Below, one piece after another: positions 7,678 through 15,303 of a stretch of DNA of 27,346 nt. Made by a program: the position numbers and the translations under genes. Source of the stretch: CAWBRT01 sp050015355 (GTDB lineage: Bacteria > Acidobacteriota > Terriglobia > Terriglobales > Acidobacteriaceae); NCBI GenBank assembly GCA_050015355.1, contig JBEKBO010000057.1:1-27346 (forward strand), read 5' to 3'. The notes below the pieces were generated by a model that was not told the DNA's origin, did not search any database, and was given only the letters and a program-made list of their open reading frames with translations. Every line of letters begins with the position of its first letter. Positions within the stretch are counted from its first letter, which is position 1.

Positions 7678-8930
7678 TTGTTCTCCGCTTTTTCCAGTTG
7701 AATTGAGCTTCCCGATGCCTGCGCCGAATTCAGGCGGGCGGCGCGAAGCCTCACAACCGTGTCAAGCACGCGCTGTGCCACATCGAATTTGCTGCTCTCC
7801 GCAACCTGAAGCGAGTCTTCGGCGGTAATGATGGTAACGGCATTGCGATCGGAGTTGAAGCCGATGCCGGGCTTCGACACGTCATTCACCACAATGGCGT
7901 CGATGTGCTTGGCCGCAAGCTTTCCGCGGGCATTCTCGATGACGTTCTCGGTTTCGGCGGCGAAGCCGATAAGAATCTGCTTTTCGAAGCGGTGAGCACC
8001 GAGTTCGGCAAGAATGTCCGCCGTCGGCTCCAGCTCCAGCGTCAGCGCGTTGCCGGCGCGCTTGATCTTCCGCGAAGCCGTTTGGCGCGGACGATAATCG
8101 GCAACCGCGGCCGCTTTGATGACCACGGAAGCGTCAGGGAAGCGCACAACAACCGCATCGCGCATCTGTTGAGTGGTCTCTACCGGCACAAACTCGGCGA
8201 CAGCGGGCGGATTGATAGCCGTGGGTCCGCTAACAAGCGTAACCCGCGCGCCCCGGCGGATGGCCGCTTCGGCGATGGCATAGCCCATCTTTCCGCTGGA
8301 ACGATTGCCGATGAAGCGAACCGGATCAATCGGCTCGAGCGTCGGCCCGGCGGTGACGAGAATGCTTTCGCCCTTGAGATCTTGCGTAACTCCAAGGGTC
8401 TCCATGACAGCTTCGACAATCTGGTCGGGCTCGGCGAGCCGGCCTGCGCCGATCATTCCGCAGGCAAGATAGCCGCTCCCGGGCTCGACGATGCGAACGC
8501 CGCGACGGCGCAGGGTGTCAAGGTTTCTCTGCGTGGCCTCATGCTGCCACATGTTTACGTTCATCGCGGGCGCGACGATCACGGGAGCAGTAGTTGCCAG
8601 ATACAAGGTGGAAAGGAAATCGGAGGCGGTGCCGTTGGCGAACTTGGCCAGCGTGTCGGCCGTTGCCGGCGCCACCAGCAACGCGTCGATCGATTGCGCC
8701 ACGCCGATATGCTCGACCGAGGAGCCGGCACTGGGTCCCGAAGTTCCGTCGAACATTTCCGTGATGACATTCTTGCCCGACAGAGCCGCGAAGGTCAGCG
8801 GACGCACGAACTCCTGCGCCGCGCGGGTCATCACCACCTGCACCTCGGCGCCGCGGTCCTGTAGCTGACGAAGAATTTCAGCCGCCTTGTAAGCGGCGAT
8901 TCCTCCGGTCACGCCCAATGCGATCTTCAT
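7674..8930 (-). CDS. coaBC: Bifunctional phosphopantothenoylcysteine decarboxylase/synthetase CoaBC
   Basis: 418 aa. Performs two coenzyme A steps: CTP-dependent joining of 4'-phosphopantothenate with cysteine (CoaB) and FMN-dependent decarboxylation (CoaC). The N-terminal CoaC flavoprotein domain begins ALGVTGGIAAYKA and has PAMNVNMW and the substrate-clamp ACGMIGAGR. The CoaB domain starts at about residue 185 (ILVTAGPTLEPIDPVRFIGN, then SSGKMGYAIAEAA) and contains KAAAVADYRP and the VVNDVSKPGIGF stretch. The open frame extends to 9068, but the ATG at 8930 has TTGGAG 5 nt upstream and gives the standard MKIALGVTGG start. Complete. A stem (8957-8963 with 8968-8974, 7 bp, 4-nt loop) lies in its leader. 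Confidence 0.96.
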   Translation of the reverse strand: MKIALGVTGGIAAYKAAEILRQLQDRGAEVQVVMTRAAQEFVRPLTFAALSGKNVITEMFDGTSGPSAGSSVEHIGVAQSIDALLVAPATADTLAKFANGTASDFLSTLYLATTAPVIVAPAMNVNMWQHEATQRNLDTLRRRGVRIVEPGSGYLACGMIGAGRLAEPDQIVEAVMETLGVTQDLKGESILVTAGPTLEPIDPVRFIGNRSSGKMGYAIAEAAIRRGARVTLVSGPTAINPPAVAEFVPVETTQQMRDAVVVRFPDASVVIKAAAVADYRPRQTASRKIKRAGNALTLELEPTADILAELGAHRFEKQILIGFAAETENVIENARGKLAAKHIDAIVVNDVSKPGIGFNSDRNAVTIITAEDSLQVAESSKFDVAQRVLDTVVRLRAARLNSAQASGSSIQLEKAENK

Positions 8931-9002
8931 GGCTGCTCCAACCGGCGCGGACGCACGCCTCGCCGGCGCGAGGCCGACCGGCGCGCTCGCGTCCAAGAAC
9001 GG

Positions 9003-9030
9003 ATAGTAACCGCAAGATCGGTTTCGCCAA
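9003..9030 (-). promoter_or_regulatory. Candidate promoter for coaBC-udg-priA
   Basis: On the minus strand TTGGCG (9030-9025), a 16-bp spacer and TACTAT (9008-9003) make a modest sigma-70-like promoter 73 bp upstream of the coaBC start. The 333-bp stretch 8931-9263 between coaBC and rpoZ has no credible gene; it holds this candidate, a GC-rich leader hairpin (8957-8974) and a possible dispersed motif (9016-9036). Confidence 0.28.
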
Positions 9031-9036
9031 AGGTAT
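9016..9036 (+). repeat. Degenerate copy of a short intergenic motif
   Basis: Resembles the two near-identical 23-bp motifs at 20240-20262 and 26670-26692, sharing GAYCGG-TTCGC--AAGGTAT with about four mismatches over 21 bp. Weaker than the other pair and possibly coincidental. Confidence 0.22.
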
Positions 9037-9263
9037 ATTCCCTGAGCCCGACTCCGGGATACACCCATTTTGAAACCGCTCCAGTATTAGATGTGGCAAC
9101 CGGCGTCACGAACCCACGGGTATTTCCTCGCCGCCCGCACTCATCCGCATACGGCCTTATGCAGGTCGCAGCTTGCCCCGGCACGGAACGTGGTTGCCGA
9201 AGGCTCTACCCCAACACGCGAAACAACGGCGCGTGCTGGGGACCCCTGCCGCCCGCTCGAAAA

Positions 9264-9494
9264 CTAATCCTCTTGCGGCTCGACAACAACCGCTTCGGCA
9301 TTCCCGGCAGCAACTTTCGGCTCCGGGATGGTCCATTTCACTTTCTGCGCCTGGATTTCCTGCGCGGCAATGCGGCAGGGCTTCCGAGAACTTGTCTCAA
9401 CCAACGGGCGGGCGCCCGACTGGAGTTGACGGGCACGCCGTGCAGCCACAAGAATGTAGCGATAGTTGCTGTCGAAACCGTTGAAGAGTTCCAT
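9264..9494 (-). CDS. rpoZ: RNA polymerase omega subunit
   Basis: 76 aa. Small core-polymerase subunit that helps fold beta-prime and, in many bacteria, forms part of a ppGpp site. The N-terminal segment FDSNYRYILVAARRARQL corresponds to the conserved omega helix (R-V-V-A-A-R-A-R-Q), and KPCRIAAQEI matches the second conserved block (KPTVIALEEI-like). A charged, variable tail follows. The ATG at 9494 has TAGGAG 6 nt upstream. It lies 9 bp after gmk, and the gmk-rpoZ order is widely conserved. No strong terminator is visible before the 333-bp gap leading to coaBC. Confidence 0.9.
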   Translation of the reverse strand: MELFNGFDSNYRYILVAARRARQLQSGARPLVETSSRKPCRIAAQEIQAQKVKWTIPEPKVAAGNAEAVVVEPQED

Positions 9495-9503
9495 ACTTCG
9501 CTC

Positions 9504-10262
9504 CTACTTTTGGACCGCCGAAGACTCCTGATTGCTGAAGGTCGCAAGAATTGACTGGATGCTTTCGCGGACGTTCTCTAAACGGCAACGTTCCGCCAGT
9601 CGCCGGACCTCGCCTGAAGGCTCGTGTCCGGAGCGGCGCAGTCGCTCCGAGAGCACAATTGCCTTCAGGGCCTCAATCGAATCCTCAAGCCGGTCGTTCA
9701 CCAGAATATAGTCGTAACGATTGTAGTTAGAGATTTCCCGCGACGCGGTATCGAGCCGTCGCCGGATAATCCCGGGGTCTTTTACATTCTCCGCCGAACT
9801 GCGTCGCCGGAGGCGCAACTCCAACTCTCTGCGTGAGGGTGGTAACACAAAAATACTGATGGAATCGGGCAGCTTGGCCTGCAATTGGGCCGCGCCCTGC
9901 ACATCGATGTCGAGCAGCAGATCATGTCCGCGCTGCCTAGCCCGATCAAGGAAACAGCGGGCAGTACCGTAGTAGTTGCCGAATACGTCGGCGTACTCCA
10001 GGAACTGGTCCGTGGATATCATCTTTTCGAATTCGTCGCGGGAAAGGTAGGAGTACTCGCGGCCATTCTGTTCGCTGCCGCGCGGCGCACGAGTGGTGTA
10101 GGAAATCGAGAAGTCGAGCCCTCCGACACTGTGCCTCAGCTCGTTGACGAGCGTCGATTTGCCGGAGCCGGAAGGCGCGGAGATGATGAAGACCAGCCCG
10201 CGCCCCTGGTTCGACGCGCTCAGGACCACTGGATCGCCGTTCGAGTTCGACAGGTCTGCCAT
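9504..10262 (-). CDS. gmk: Guanylate kinase
   Basis: 252 aa. Phosphorylates GMP/dGMP to the diphosphates using ATP. The P-loop SAPSGSGKST and the GMP-binding block (SYTTRAPRGSEQNGREYSYL, then FLEYADVFGNYYGT) are intact, and LLLDIDVQGAAQ supplies the Walker B-like strand. The C-terminal 45 residues or so after the core are an extension, since most bacterial enzymes are about 205 aa. The frame is open to 10295, where no ribosome site precedes the ATG; the ATG at 10262 (MADLSNSNG) has GGTGGAG about 10 nt upstream and is preferred. It follows yicC by 46 bp and precedes rpoZ by 9 bp. Confidence 0.95.
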   Translation of the reverse strand: MADLSNSNGDPVVLSASNQGRGLVFIISAPSGSGKSTLVNELRHSVGGLDFSISYTTRAPRGSEQNGREYSYLSRDEFEKMISTDQFLEYADVFGNYYGTARCFLDRARQRGHDLLLDIDVQGAAQLQAKLPDSISIFVLPPSRRELELRLRRRSSAENVKDPGIIRRRLDTASREISNYNRYDYILVNDRLEDSIEALKAIVLSERLRRSGHEPSGEVRRLAERCRLENVRESIQSILATFSNQESSAVQK

Positions 10263-10308
10263 TTTCAAACTGCTCCACCAGAAACGGGGCACCATCCGGT
10301 TCTGACGT

Positions 10309-11196
10309 CTACTCCAGGTTCTGAATCTGTTCGCGGGATTTTTCGATTTCAGCTTTCATCGCCAATCCCAGCTCGGTCATCCTTAGAGCCTCGCCTGCCA
10401 CGCCTGAGATCTTCGAGAGCATGGTGTTGGCCTCTCGGCTCATCTCCTGCAACAGGAAATCAAGTTTTTTGCCGACCTCGCCGCCACCATCCAGCAGGGC
10501 GATGAAGTGCCGCACATGAGACTGCATGCGCACCACTTCTTCCTGAATATCGCTGCGCTCGGCCAACATCGCGGCCTCTTGCAGAATGCGGTCAGGGTCC
10601 GCCTGCGCACCTATCAATTCCTGGATTCTAGATTGTACTTTGTTGACGTAAGCCTGCAAAACGAGGGAGCGCAGTTGTTCGACCTCGGCGACAAAAGCAT
10701 CCAGCGCCTTCATGTGGGCGCGCAACTCGTTGGCCGTGCCTTCGCCTTCCGTGGCCCGCATGGCGTCCAATTTCTCGATTGCCTGATCGAGAGCCCGGCA
10801 TATTTCGGGTTCGAACTCAGGGTCATCGGGCAATTCTCCGCCATCGTTCAGCACGCCGTTCAGTCTGAAGACGGCGTTCAGGTCCGGTTCTCCGGTCAGA
10901 CCGAATTCGGCCGCCGACTGGCGGAATGCGTGGACATATCCGGCAACCAGCTCACGATTGACGCCGAGGGACCCCGAGCCCGCGCGCTCGATGGTGAGGC
11001 TCATCTCGATATGTCCGCGGTGCAACCGCTGTTTGAAGATCTGGCACAGCTTGTTTTCGAGGCCGTTGCTGTTGGGAGGCATGCGAAGATGCAGGTCGAG
11101 AAAACGATGGTTTACCGACTTCAGCGAGACGGTATACGCGGTAGGGCCGCTCTGGCCCTTGACCTGCGCAAACCCGGTCATGGAACGGATCGTCAT
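10309..11196 (-). CDS. yicC: YicC-family endoribonuclease
   Basis: 295 aa. The E. coli family member has been linked to RNA cleavage and decay, including of the small RNA RyhB; the role here is inferred from family. The N-terminal YicC domain opens with the hallmark IRSMTGFAQ and the block SLKSVNHRFLDLHLRMP. The C-terminal DUF1732-type domain contains EEVVRMQSHVRHF, GKKLDFLLQEMSREANTMLSK and the ending EKSREQIQNLE. The ATG at 11196 overlaps the stop of the upstream exporter by 4 bp (ATGA). The yicC-gmk-rpoZ order is common across bacteria. Complete. Confidence 0.94.
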   Translation of the reverse strand: MTIRSMTGFAQVKGQSGPTAYTVSLKSVNHRFLDLHLRMPPNSNGLENKLCQIFKQRLHRGHIEMSLTIERAGSGSLGVNRELVAGYVHAFRQSAAEFGLTGEPDLNAVFRLNGVLNDGGELPDDPEFEPEICRALDQAIEKLDAMRATEGEGTANELRAHMKALDAFVAEVEQLRSLVLQAYVNKVQSRIQELIGAQADPDRILQEAAMLAERSDIQEEVVRMQSHVRHFIALLDGGGEVGKKLDFLLQEMSREANTMLSKISGVAGEALRMTELGLAMKAEIEKSREQIQNLE

Positions 11197-13052
11197 GGCA
11201 TCTCCGCCAGCACGCCGCGCGCCGCATCCGCGACTGCCGGCTCCAAGTCAACGAACTGCAACTCGTACAAACGCCTGTAAGTCCCCAGCCGCGTCAGCAG
11301 ATCTTCGTGGCTGCCCACATCGCTGATGGATCCGTTTTCGAGCACCACGATGCGATCCGCACGCCGGACCGTCGACAGACGGTGCGCGATGACGAAGACC
11401 GTGCGGCCCGCCATCAGGTTATGCAATGCCTGCTGCACCATGCGCTCCGATTCGGTATCGAGCGCCGATGTCGCTTCGTCGAGCACCAGGATGGGAGCAT
11501 TCTTGAGCAACGCGCGGGCAATGCTGAGACGCTGGCGCTCGCCGCCGGAAAGGCGGAAGCCGCGCTCGCCGATGACGGTGTTGTAGCCTTCCGGCATCGC
11601 TAAAATAAAGTCGTGCGCCAAGGCGGCCTTGGCGGCCTCCAGCACCCGCTGCTGGGAGGCGTTCGTCTGTCCGTAAGCGATGTTATTGCGCACCGTATCG
11701 TTGAACAGGATCGTGTCTTGAGCGACGATGCCGATCTGCGAGCGCAGCGAGCTCAACGTGACATCTCGCAGGTCATGGCCGTCAATACGGATCGCACCCC
11801 CAGTGACATCAAAGAAGCGGGGCAGCAGATGCACGAGCGTACTCTTGCCCGACCCGCTGGAGCCGACAATCGCCACCACTTCCCCGGCATGGACGCGGAG
11901 ATCGATGTCACGCAGCACGTCGCGTGGATCGCCATCGTTGTAACTGAAATGAACGTGTTCGAAGGCGATCTCCCCATGAAACGCGGGCAGCACCAGCGCG
12001 CGCGGCTTCTCCTTTACCTCGTCGTCGGCATCCATGAATTGAAAAACGGAGGTCGAAGCGCCCAGGGCCTGCTGAAAATTGTTGTAGAACGTCGCGAACT
12101 TGCGCACCGGGTCATAGAGCTTGAAGACGGCGAAGATAAAGGCGACGAAAGTCCCGGGCGTGAAGACGTTGGCCTTGATCTGATCGCGCCCCAACAGCAG
12201 CAGCAGGCTGATGGCGACGGCGCCGAAGATGTCCATCATGGGCGAGCTGACGGCGGCCGCGGCGACGCTACGCATGTTGGCTTTCAGCAACCGGCTGGCG
12301 GCGCCGTGGAAGCGCGACGTCTCCCAGCCTTCCATGCCGAAGGCCTTGACGATGCGGTTGCCGGTGAGGGTCTCGTGCAGGATGTTCTGGATCTCGGCCA
12401 GCCTGTCCTGCCCCTTGCGGGTGGTGGAGCGCACCCGCCGGCCAAGGCGGCCCGCCGAGAAGACGATGAAGGGGACGAACACCAGCAGCACCCAGGCGAA
12501 CTTTCCGCCCAAGGCCACCACCACCGCCGCAATGAAGATCAGAGTGAAGAACTGCTGCAGGAACTCGGCCAGCACCTGCGAGGTTGCGAACTGAATCTTG
12601 TCGATATCGTTGACGATGGCCGAAACCAGGGTTCCCGTCGTGTGCTTCTGGAAGAAGGCCACCGAGCGGCGAAGCACCGAGCCGTAGAGCTCGTTGCGCA
12701 GATCAGTGATCACCCCGAAGCCCGCCAGGTTGACCAAGTAGGTCCCGGCATAAAAACAGATGCCTTTGAGTACCGTGGCCGCCACCAGCGAAACAGCCAC
12801 GATGGTCCAGGCATTCTGGAAGTACTGCGGGACGAAGCTCTGCAGATAGACCGTGTGCTGGGAGCCAGGGATGGTAAACAGGGCGATGTCGCGCGATTGC
12901 GAGGCCGGATGCAGCACACGGTCGAGCATCGGGCCGATCAGCAGCAGGCGGAAGGCGTCCAACAGGCCAACCAGCGCCATCAGCACCACTGTACTCAGCA
13001 GGTGCGGGGCGTAAGGCCGGGCATACCGCAGTAGGCGCATCAATCGCCGCAT
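11193..13052 (-). CDS. msbA: MsbA-like lipid A/lipid flippase (ABC exporter)
   Basis: 619 aa, a full half-transporter that works as a homodimer in the inner membrane, flipping lipid A-core or related lipids. The membrane domain spans about 15-330 with six predicted helices. The ATPase domain has Walker A GSSGSGKST (397-405), a Q-loop region (IGIVAQDTILFNDTV), signature LSGGERQR (501-508), Walker B ILVLDEATSALD (521-532) and the switch His in IAHRLS. The ATG at 13052 lacks a good ribosome site; ATG at 13040 (residue 5) is an alternative. Specificity for lipid A is inferred from family resemblance and the nearby Lpt genes; another lipid or peptide substrate is possible. Confidence 0.88.
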   Translation of the reverse strand: MRRLMRLLRYARPYAPHLLSTVVLMALVGLLDAFRLLLIGPMLDRVLHPASQSRDIALFTIPGSQHTVYLQSFVPQYFQNAWTIVAVSLVAATVLKGICFYAGTYLVNLAGFGVITDLRNELYGSVLRRSVAFFQKHTTGTLVSAIVNDIDKIQFATSQVLAEFLQQFFTLIFIAAVVVALGGKFAWVLLVFVPFIVFSAGRLGRRVRSTTRKGQDRLAEIQNILHETLTGNRIVKAFGMEGWETSRFHGAASRLLKANMRSVAAAAVSSPMMDIFGAVAISLLLLLGRDQIKANVFTPGTFVAFIFAVFKLYDPVRKFATFYNNFQQALGASTSVFQFMDADDEVKEKPRALVLPAFHGEIAFEHVHFSYNDGDPRDVLRDIDLRVHAGEVVAIVGSSGSGKSTLVHLLPRFFDVTGGAIRIDGHDLRDVTLSSLRSQIGIVAQDTILFNDTVRNNIAYGQTNASQQRVLEAAKAALAHDFILAMPEGYNTVIGERGFRLSGGERQRLSIARALLKNAPILVLDEATSALDTESERMVQQALHNLMAGRTVFVIAHRLSTVRRADRIVVLENGSISDVGSHEDLLTRLGTYRRLYELQFVDLEPAVADAARGVLAEMP

Positions 13053-13447
13053 AACTGGTCACATTCCGACATCTGCTCCGGCCTCGGCACCGTCTGCCTT
13101 AACAAGATGTACGCACTGTTTGGTAAAGCATTATTGTATCGGAGAAACAACCGCGAAAGCACCTTGGGCCCTGAAACCGATACCTTAGACGTGAACCAAA
13201 ACCACCCCAGGAGATCTTAACCCAGGGGCCACGCTTCCGAGGCGCCCGGCTCAATGGGAAACCGAAATCCGCGGCGGCCGGCCGGTGAGGAAGTGCCCAG
13301 GGCAATTGCCGACCGGATCGAAGGCGAACGAGCCACTCGCCGCGTACGCATGGTAGTCCAGGAAACTACCCCAGGTTAGCCAAAAGCAGGCGAACCTGGG
13401 GCACCGTCGCAGGACAGGTCTCGGGGTACATCATCAAGGGAGCCGGT
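13053..13447. other. Gene-free, hairpin-rich intergenic region; candidate structured RNA
   Basis: No credible coding frame. Three hairpins lie in a row: GGCGA/TCGCC (13323-13327 with 13337-13341), GGTAGT/ACTACC (13352-13357 with 13365-13370) and CCCCAGGTT/AACCTGGGG (13369-13377 with 13393-13401, 9 perfect pairs). Further pairings are possible (CCGGT 13282-13286 with ACCGG 13312-13316; AGAC near 13187 with GTCT near 13419). No T-run follows the strongest stem on either strand, so it is not an ordinary terminator. A minus-strand TACAAT (13138-13133) could be the -10 of the msbA-like gene. The region does not match 6S, tmRNA, RNase P, SRP or the common riboswitches by eye. Confidence 0.4.
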
Positions 13448-14392
13448 CTATGCACGCGGCGAATCCCGGTGCTCGCACTTGACGCGATATCCGGCCTTGG
13501 CAAGCCTTTTCTTAACCTCTTCGGCAATCATCACGGAACGATGTTGCCCGCCGGTGCAGCCGAAGGCAATCGTCAGGTAGCTTTTGCCCTCTTCGATGTA
13601 GTGAGGCAGCAGATAGATCAAAAGGTCTGAAATCCGGGTGATGAATTCCTGGGTCTGGGGAAAGCCGCGAATGTACTTGGCTACCCGCGGATGCCGTCCG
13701 GTGAGCGGTCTGAATTCCGGAACGAAGTGCGGATTGGGCAAAAAACGAACGTCGAACACCAAGTCGGAGTCCTCGGGCACTCCCTTCTTGAAGCCGAAGC
13801 TGACGGTGGAAATCAGGATCGTTTTCGGCGGGGTTGTGCTGTCCCGAAACTGCTCGGTGATGTGGTCGCGCAGCTCGTGGACATTGAACTTCGATGTATC
13901 CAGAATAATGTCCGACAGGTTCTTGATGGGTTCCAGCCGCCGACGCTCGTGATTGATTGAGCGCTTAACCGAACCGGTGTTGCCAAGCGGATGCGGCCGG
14001 CGGGTTTCACTGAATCGCCGCATCAGCACGTTATCTTCGCACTCCAGAAACAGCAGGCGCGTGTTCAGCCGCCGCTTGAGATCGCCGATAATCGCCGGGA
14101 TCTGGTCGAGCCGCGAACCCTCACGGATGTCAACCACCATGGCCGCATGCAGCGGTTCGACCGATTCGATTACCAATTCCGCGAAACTGGGAATCAGTTC
14201 CACCGGCAGGTTGTCGACGCAGTAGTACCCCAAATCTTCGAACACTTTGAGGGCAGAAACCTTACCGGACCCACTCAACCCGGTGAGGATCACCAACCTG
14301 GAAGCGCTGTTCCGCTGGCTGCGGTGAACCCTGGTTGCACGGGTAGCAACCTTGCGCGTAACACGTTTTTGAGGGCTCAGCCTCTGGGACAT
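13448..14392 (-). CDS. rapZ: RNase adapter protein RapZ (YvcJ family)
   Basis: 314 aa. In E. coli RapZ binds small RNAs GlmY/GlmZ and guides RNase E to control glmS; in Gram-positives the homologue is a nucleotide-binding protein. The N-terminal P-loop domain has GLSGSGKVSAL (38-48), then EDLGYYCVDNLP. The C-terminal RNA-binding/metabolite domain carries GCTGGQHRSV (278-287). The Walker A is unusual: Lys is followed by Val-Ser, while E. coli has Lys-Ser-Val. The first 30 residues are a basic extension. The ATG at 14392 follows a purine-rich AAGAAGAAG. It is separated from hpf by a terminator, so it probably has its own promoter within 14393-14459. glmS lies 12 kb away on the other strand. Confidence 0.94.
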   Translation of the reverse strand: MSQRLSPQKRVTRKVATRATRVHRSQRNSASRLVILTGLSGSGKVSALKVFEDLGYYCVDNLPVELIPSFAELVIESVEPLHAAMVVDIREGSRLDQIPAIIGDLKRRLNTRLLFLECEDNVLMRRFSETRRPHPLGNTGSVKRSINHERRRLEPIKNLSDIILDTSKFNVHELRDHITEQFRDSTTPPKTILISTVSFGFKKGVPEDSDLVFDVRFLPNPHFVPEFRPLTGRHPRVAKYIRGFPQTQEFITRISDLLIYLLPHYIEEGKSYLTIAFGCTGGQHRSVMIAEEVKKRLAKAGYRVKCEHRDSPRA

Positions 14393-14459
14393 ACAATCTT
14401 CTTCTTACCCTTTCCTACTTTAGCGCAGTACCCCATTTAGTGCTACTGGCAATTCTGTT

Positions 14460-14487
14460 AAAAAAGGGACGCTCTCCGGCGTCCCTT
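14460..14487 (-). terminator. Rho-independent terminator of hpf
   Basis: On the minus strand GGGACGC (14485-14479), loop CGGAGA and GCGTCCC (14472-14466) are followed directly by six T residues (14465-14460). The stem is seven perfect pairs. It starts 23 bp after the hpf stop, and the T-run is on the minus-strand side only. Confidence 0.88.
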
Positions 14488-14510
14488 CAGCAGGCACGAA
14501 GCGACGGCGT

Positions 14511-15101
14511 TCAGGTCTCGATCAGCTCCAGTTTGCCGTCTTTTCTCCGGTGCAGCACTTTCACCTGGCCGGCTTTGTCGCGGAAGACGAAGACCTCGCG
14601 ATCACGGAATTCGCACTCCTTGATAGCCTCCTCGATGGTCATGGGGCGCGCCGCGATCGAGTCCTGACTGCGGACCAAGTGCGCCTCCGAGGTGCGGGAA
14701 TTGCCGGGGAACTTGTGAACCACCACCGGGACAGCCGTGCTCACGGTCGCCCCAACCGCCAACTGGGTTTCAATCTCAGGCGCCTCTCTCTTCCACTTCG
14801 CCTTGGTGACACGCTTGGTATCGCGTTTGCGGCCGTTGTACTTGAGCGCCTGCTTCTCAATGTGTCCGAGTGCCTCGCCGATGGCCAGCATCATGTCGAC
14901 GGACTCGGCCAAGGCGACAATCGGGTGCGCGCGCCGGGTAATCGTGATCTCGGCGATGCGGCGCTGCTTCTCGGCCGTCAGGATGACTTTGCCTTTGAAA
15001 TTTTCGCCCAGAAGCTTGGTCAACTTCGCGAGGCCTGCTTCAACCTCTTTCCGAATGGCGGGGGTGATTTCGAACTGACGACCGGTAAACTCGACGTTCA
15101 T
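14511..15101 (-). CDS. hpf: Ribosome hibernation-promoting factor, long form
   Basis: 196 aa. Binds the 30S decoding centre in stationary phase and promotes inactive 100S dimers. The N-terminal S30AE domain covers about 1-100 (MNVEFTGRQFEITPAIRKEV, then AEITITRRAHPIVALAES). A variable linker leads to the C-terminal dimerisation domain (RPMTIEEAIKECEFRDREVF, then HRRKDGKLELIE), so this is the long HPF type rather than the short gamma-proteobacterial one. The ATG at 15101 has an excellent AAGGAGGGG site 5 nt upstream; an upstream in-frame start at 15119 is less likely. Lies downstream of rpoN and ends at an intrinsic terminator. Confidence 0.95.
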   Translation of the reverse strand: MNVEFTGRQFEITPAIRKEVEAGLAKLTKLLGENFKGKVILTAEKQRRIAEITITRRAHPIVALAESVDMMLAIGEALGHIEKQALKYNGRKRDTKRVTKAKWKREAPEIETQLAVGATVSTAVPVVVHKFPGNSRTSEAHLVRSQDSIAARPMTIEEAIKECEFRDREVFVFRDKAGQVKVLHRRKDGKLELIET

Positions 15102-15188
15102 TGATTCCCCTCCTTGCACAGGGACTATCGGCCATGGCCGTTGCCACGGTCTCTTTCCTCGAAAGCACGAAATATGCCTTCGGGGTAT

Positions 15189-15207
15189 CCGGTTATATCA
15201 GAACCGG
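15189..15207. promoter_or_regulatory. Inverted repeat over a possible -10 upstream of hpf
   Basis: CCGGTT-ATATCAG-AACCGG is a perfect 6-bp inverted repeat with a 7-nt centre, 88 bp upstream of the hpf start. On the minus strand it contains GATATAAC, a plausible -10, although no good -35 is seen. It may be an operator for an hpf promoter separate from rpoN, or a leader hairpin. Confidence 0.3.
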
Positions 15208-15303
15208 AAGAGAACCGCCAGTGACCAGCGATCAACTGCGGGGGTTGGCATCCGTTTGGGTCAATTTTCCCATTTTTCGGGCAGGCGGCGGCGCACGTCT
15301 GAT

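Noticed and set aside
11613..13034. 473-codon plus-strand frame opposite the msbA-like gene
   Set aside because: Antisense shadow of an exporter with every ABC motif intact.
13099..13305. 68-codon frame inside the structured gap
   Set aside because: Composition resembles random GC-rich DNA, no ribosome site, and it crosses likely RNA stems.
13369..13401. CCCCAGGTT/AACCTGGGG stem as an intrinsic terminator
   Set aside because: No T-run follows on either strand.
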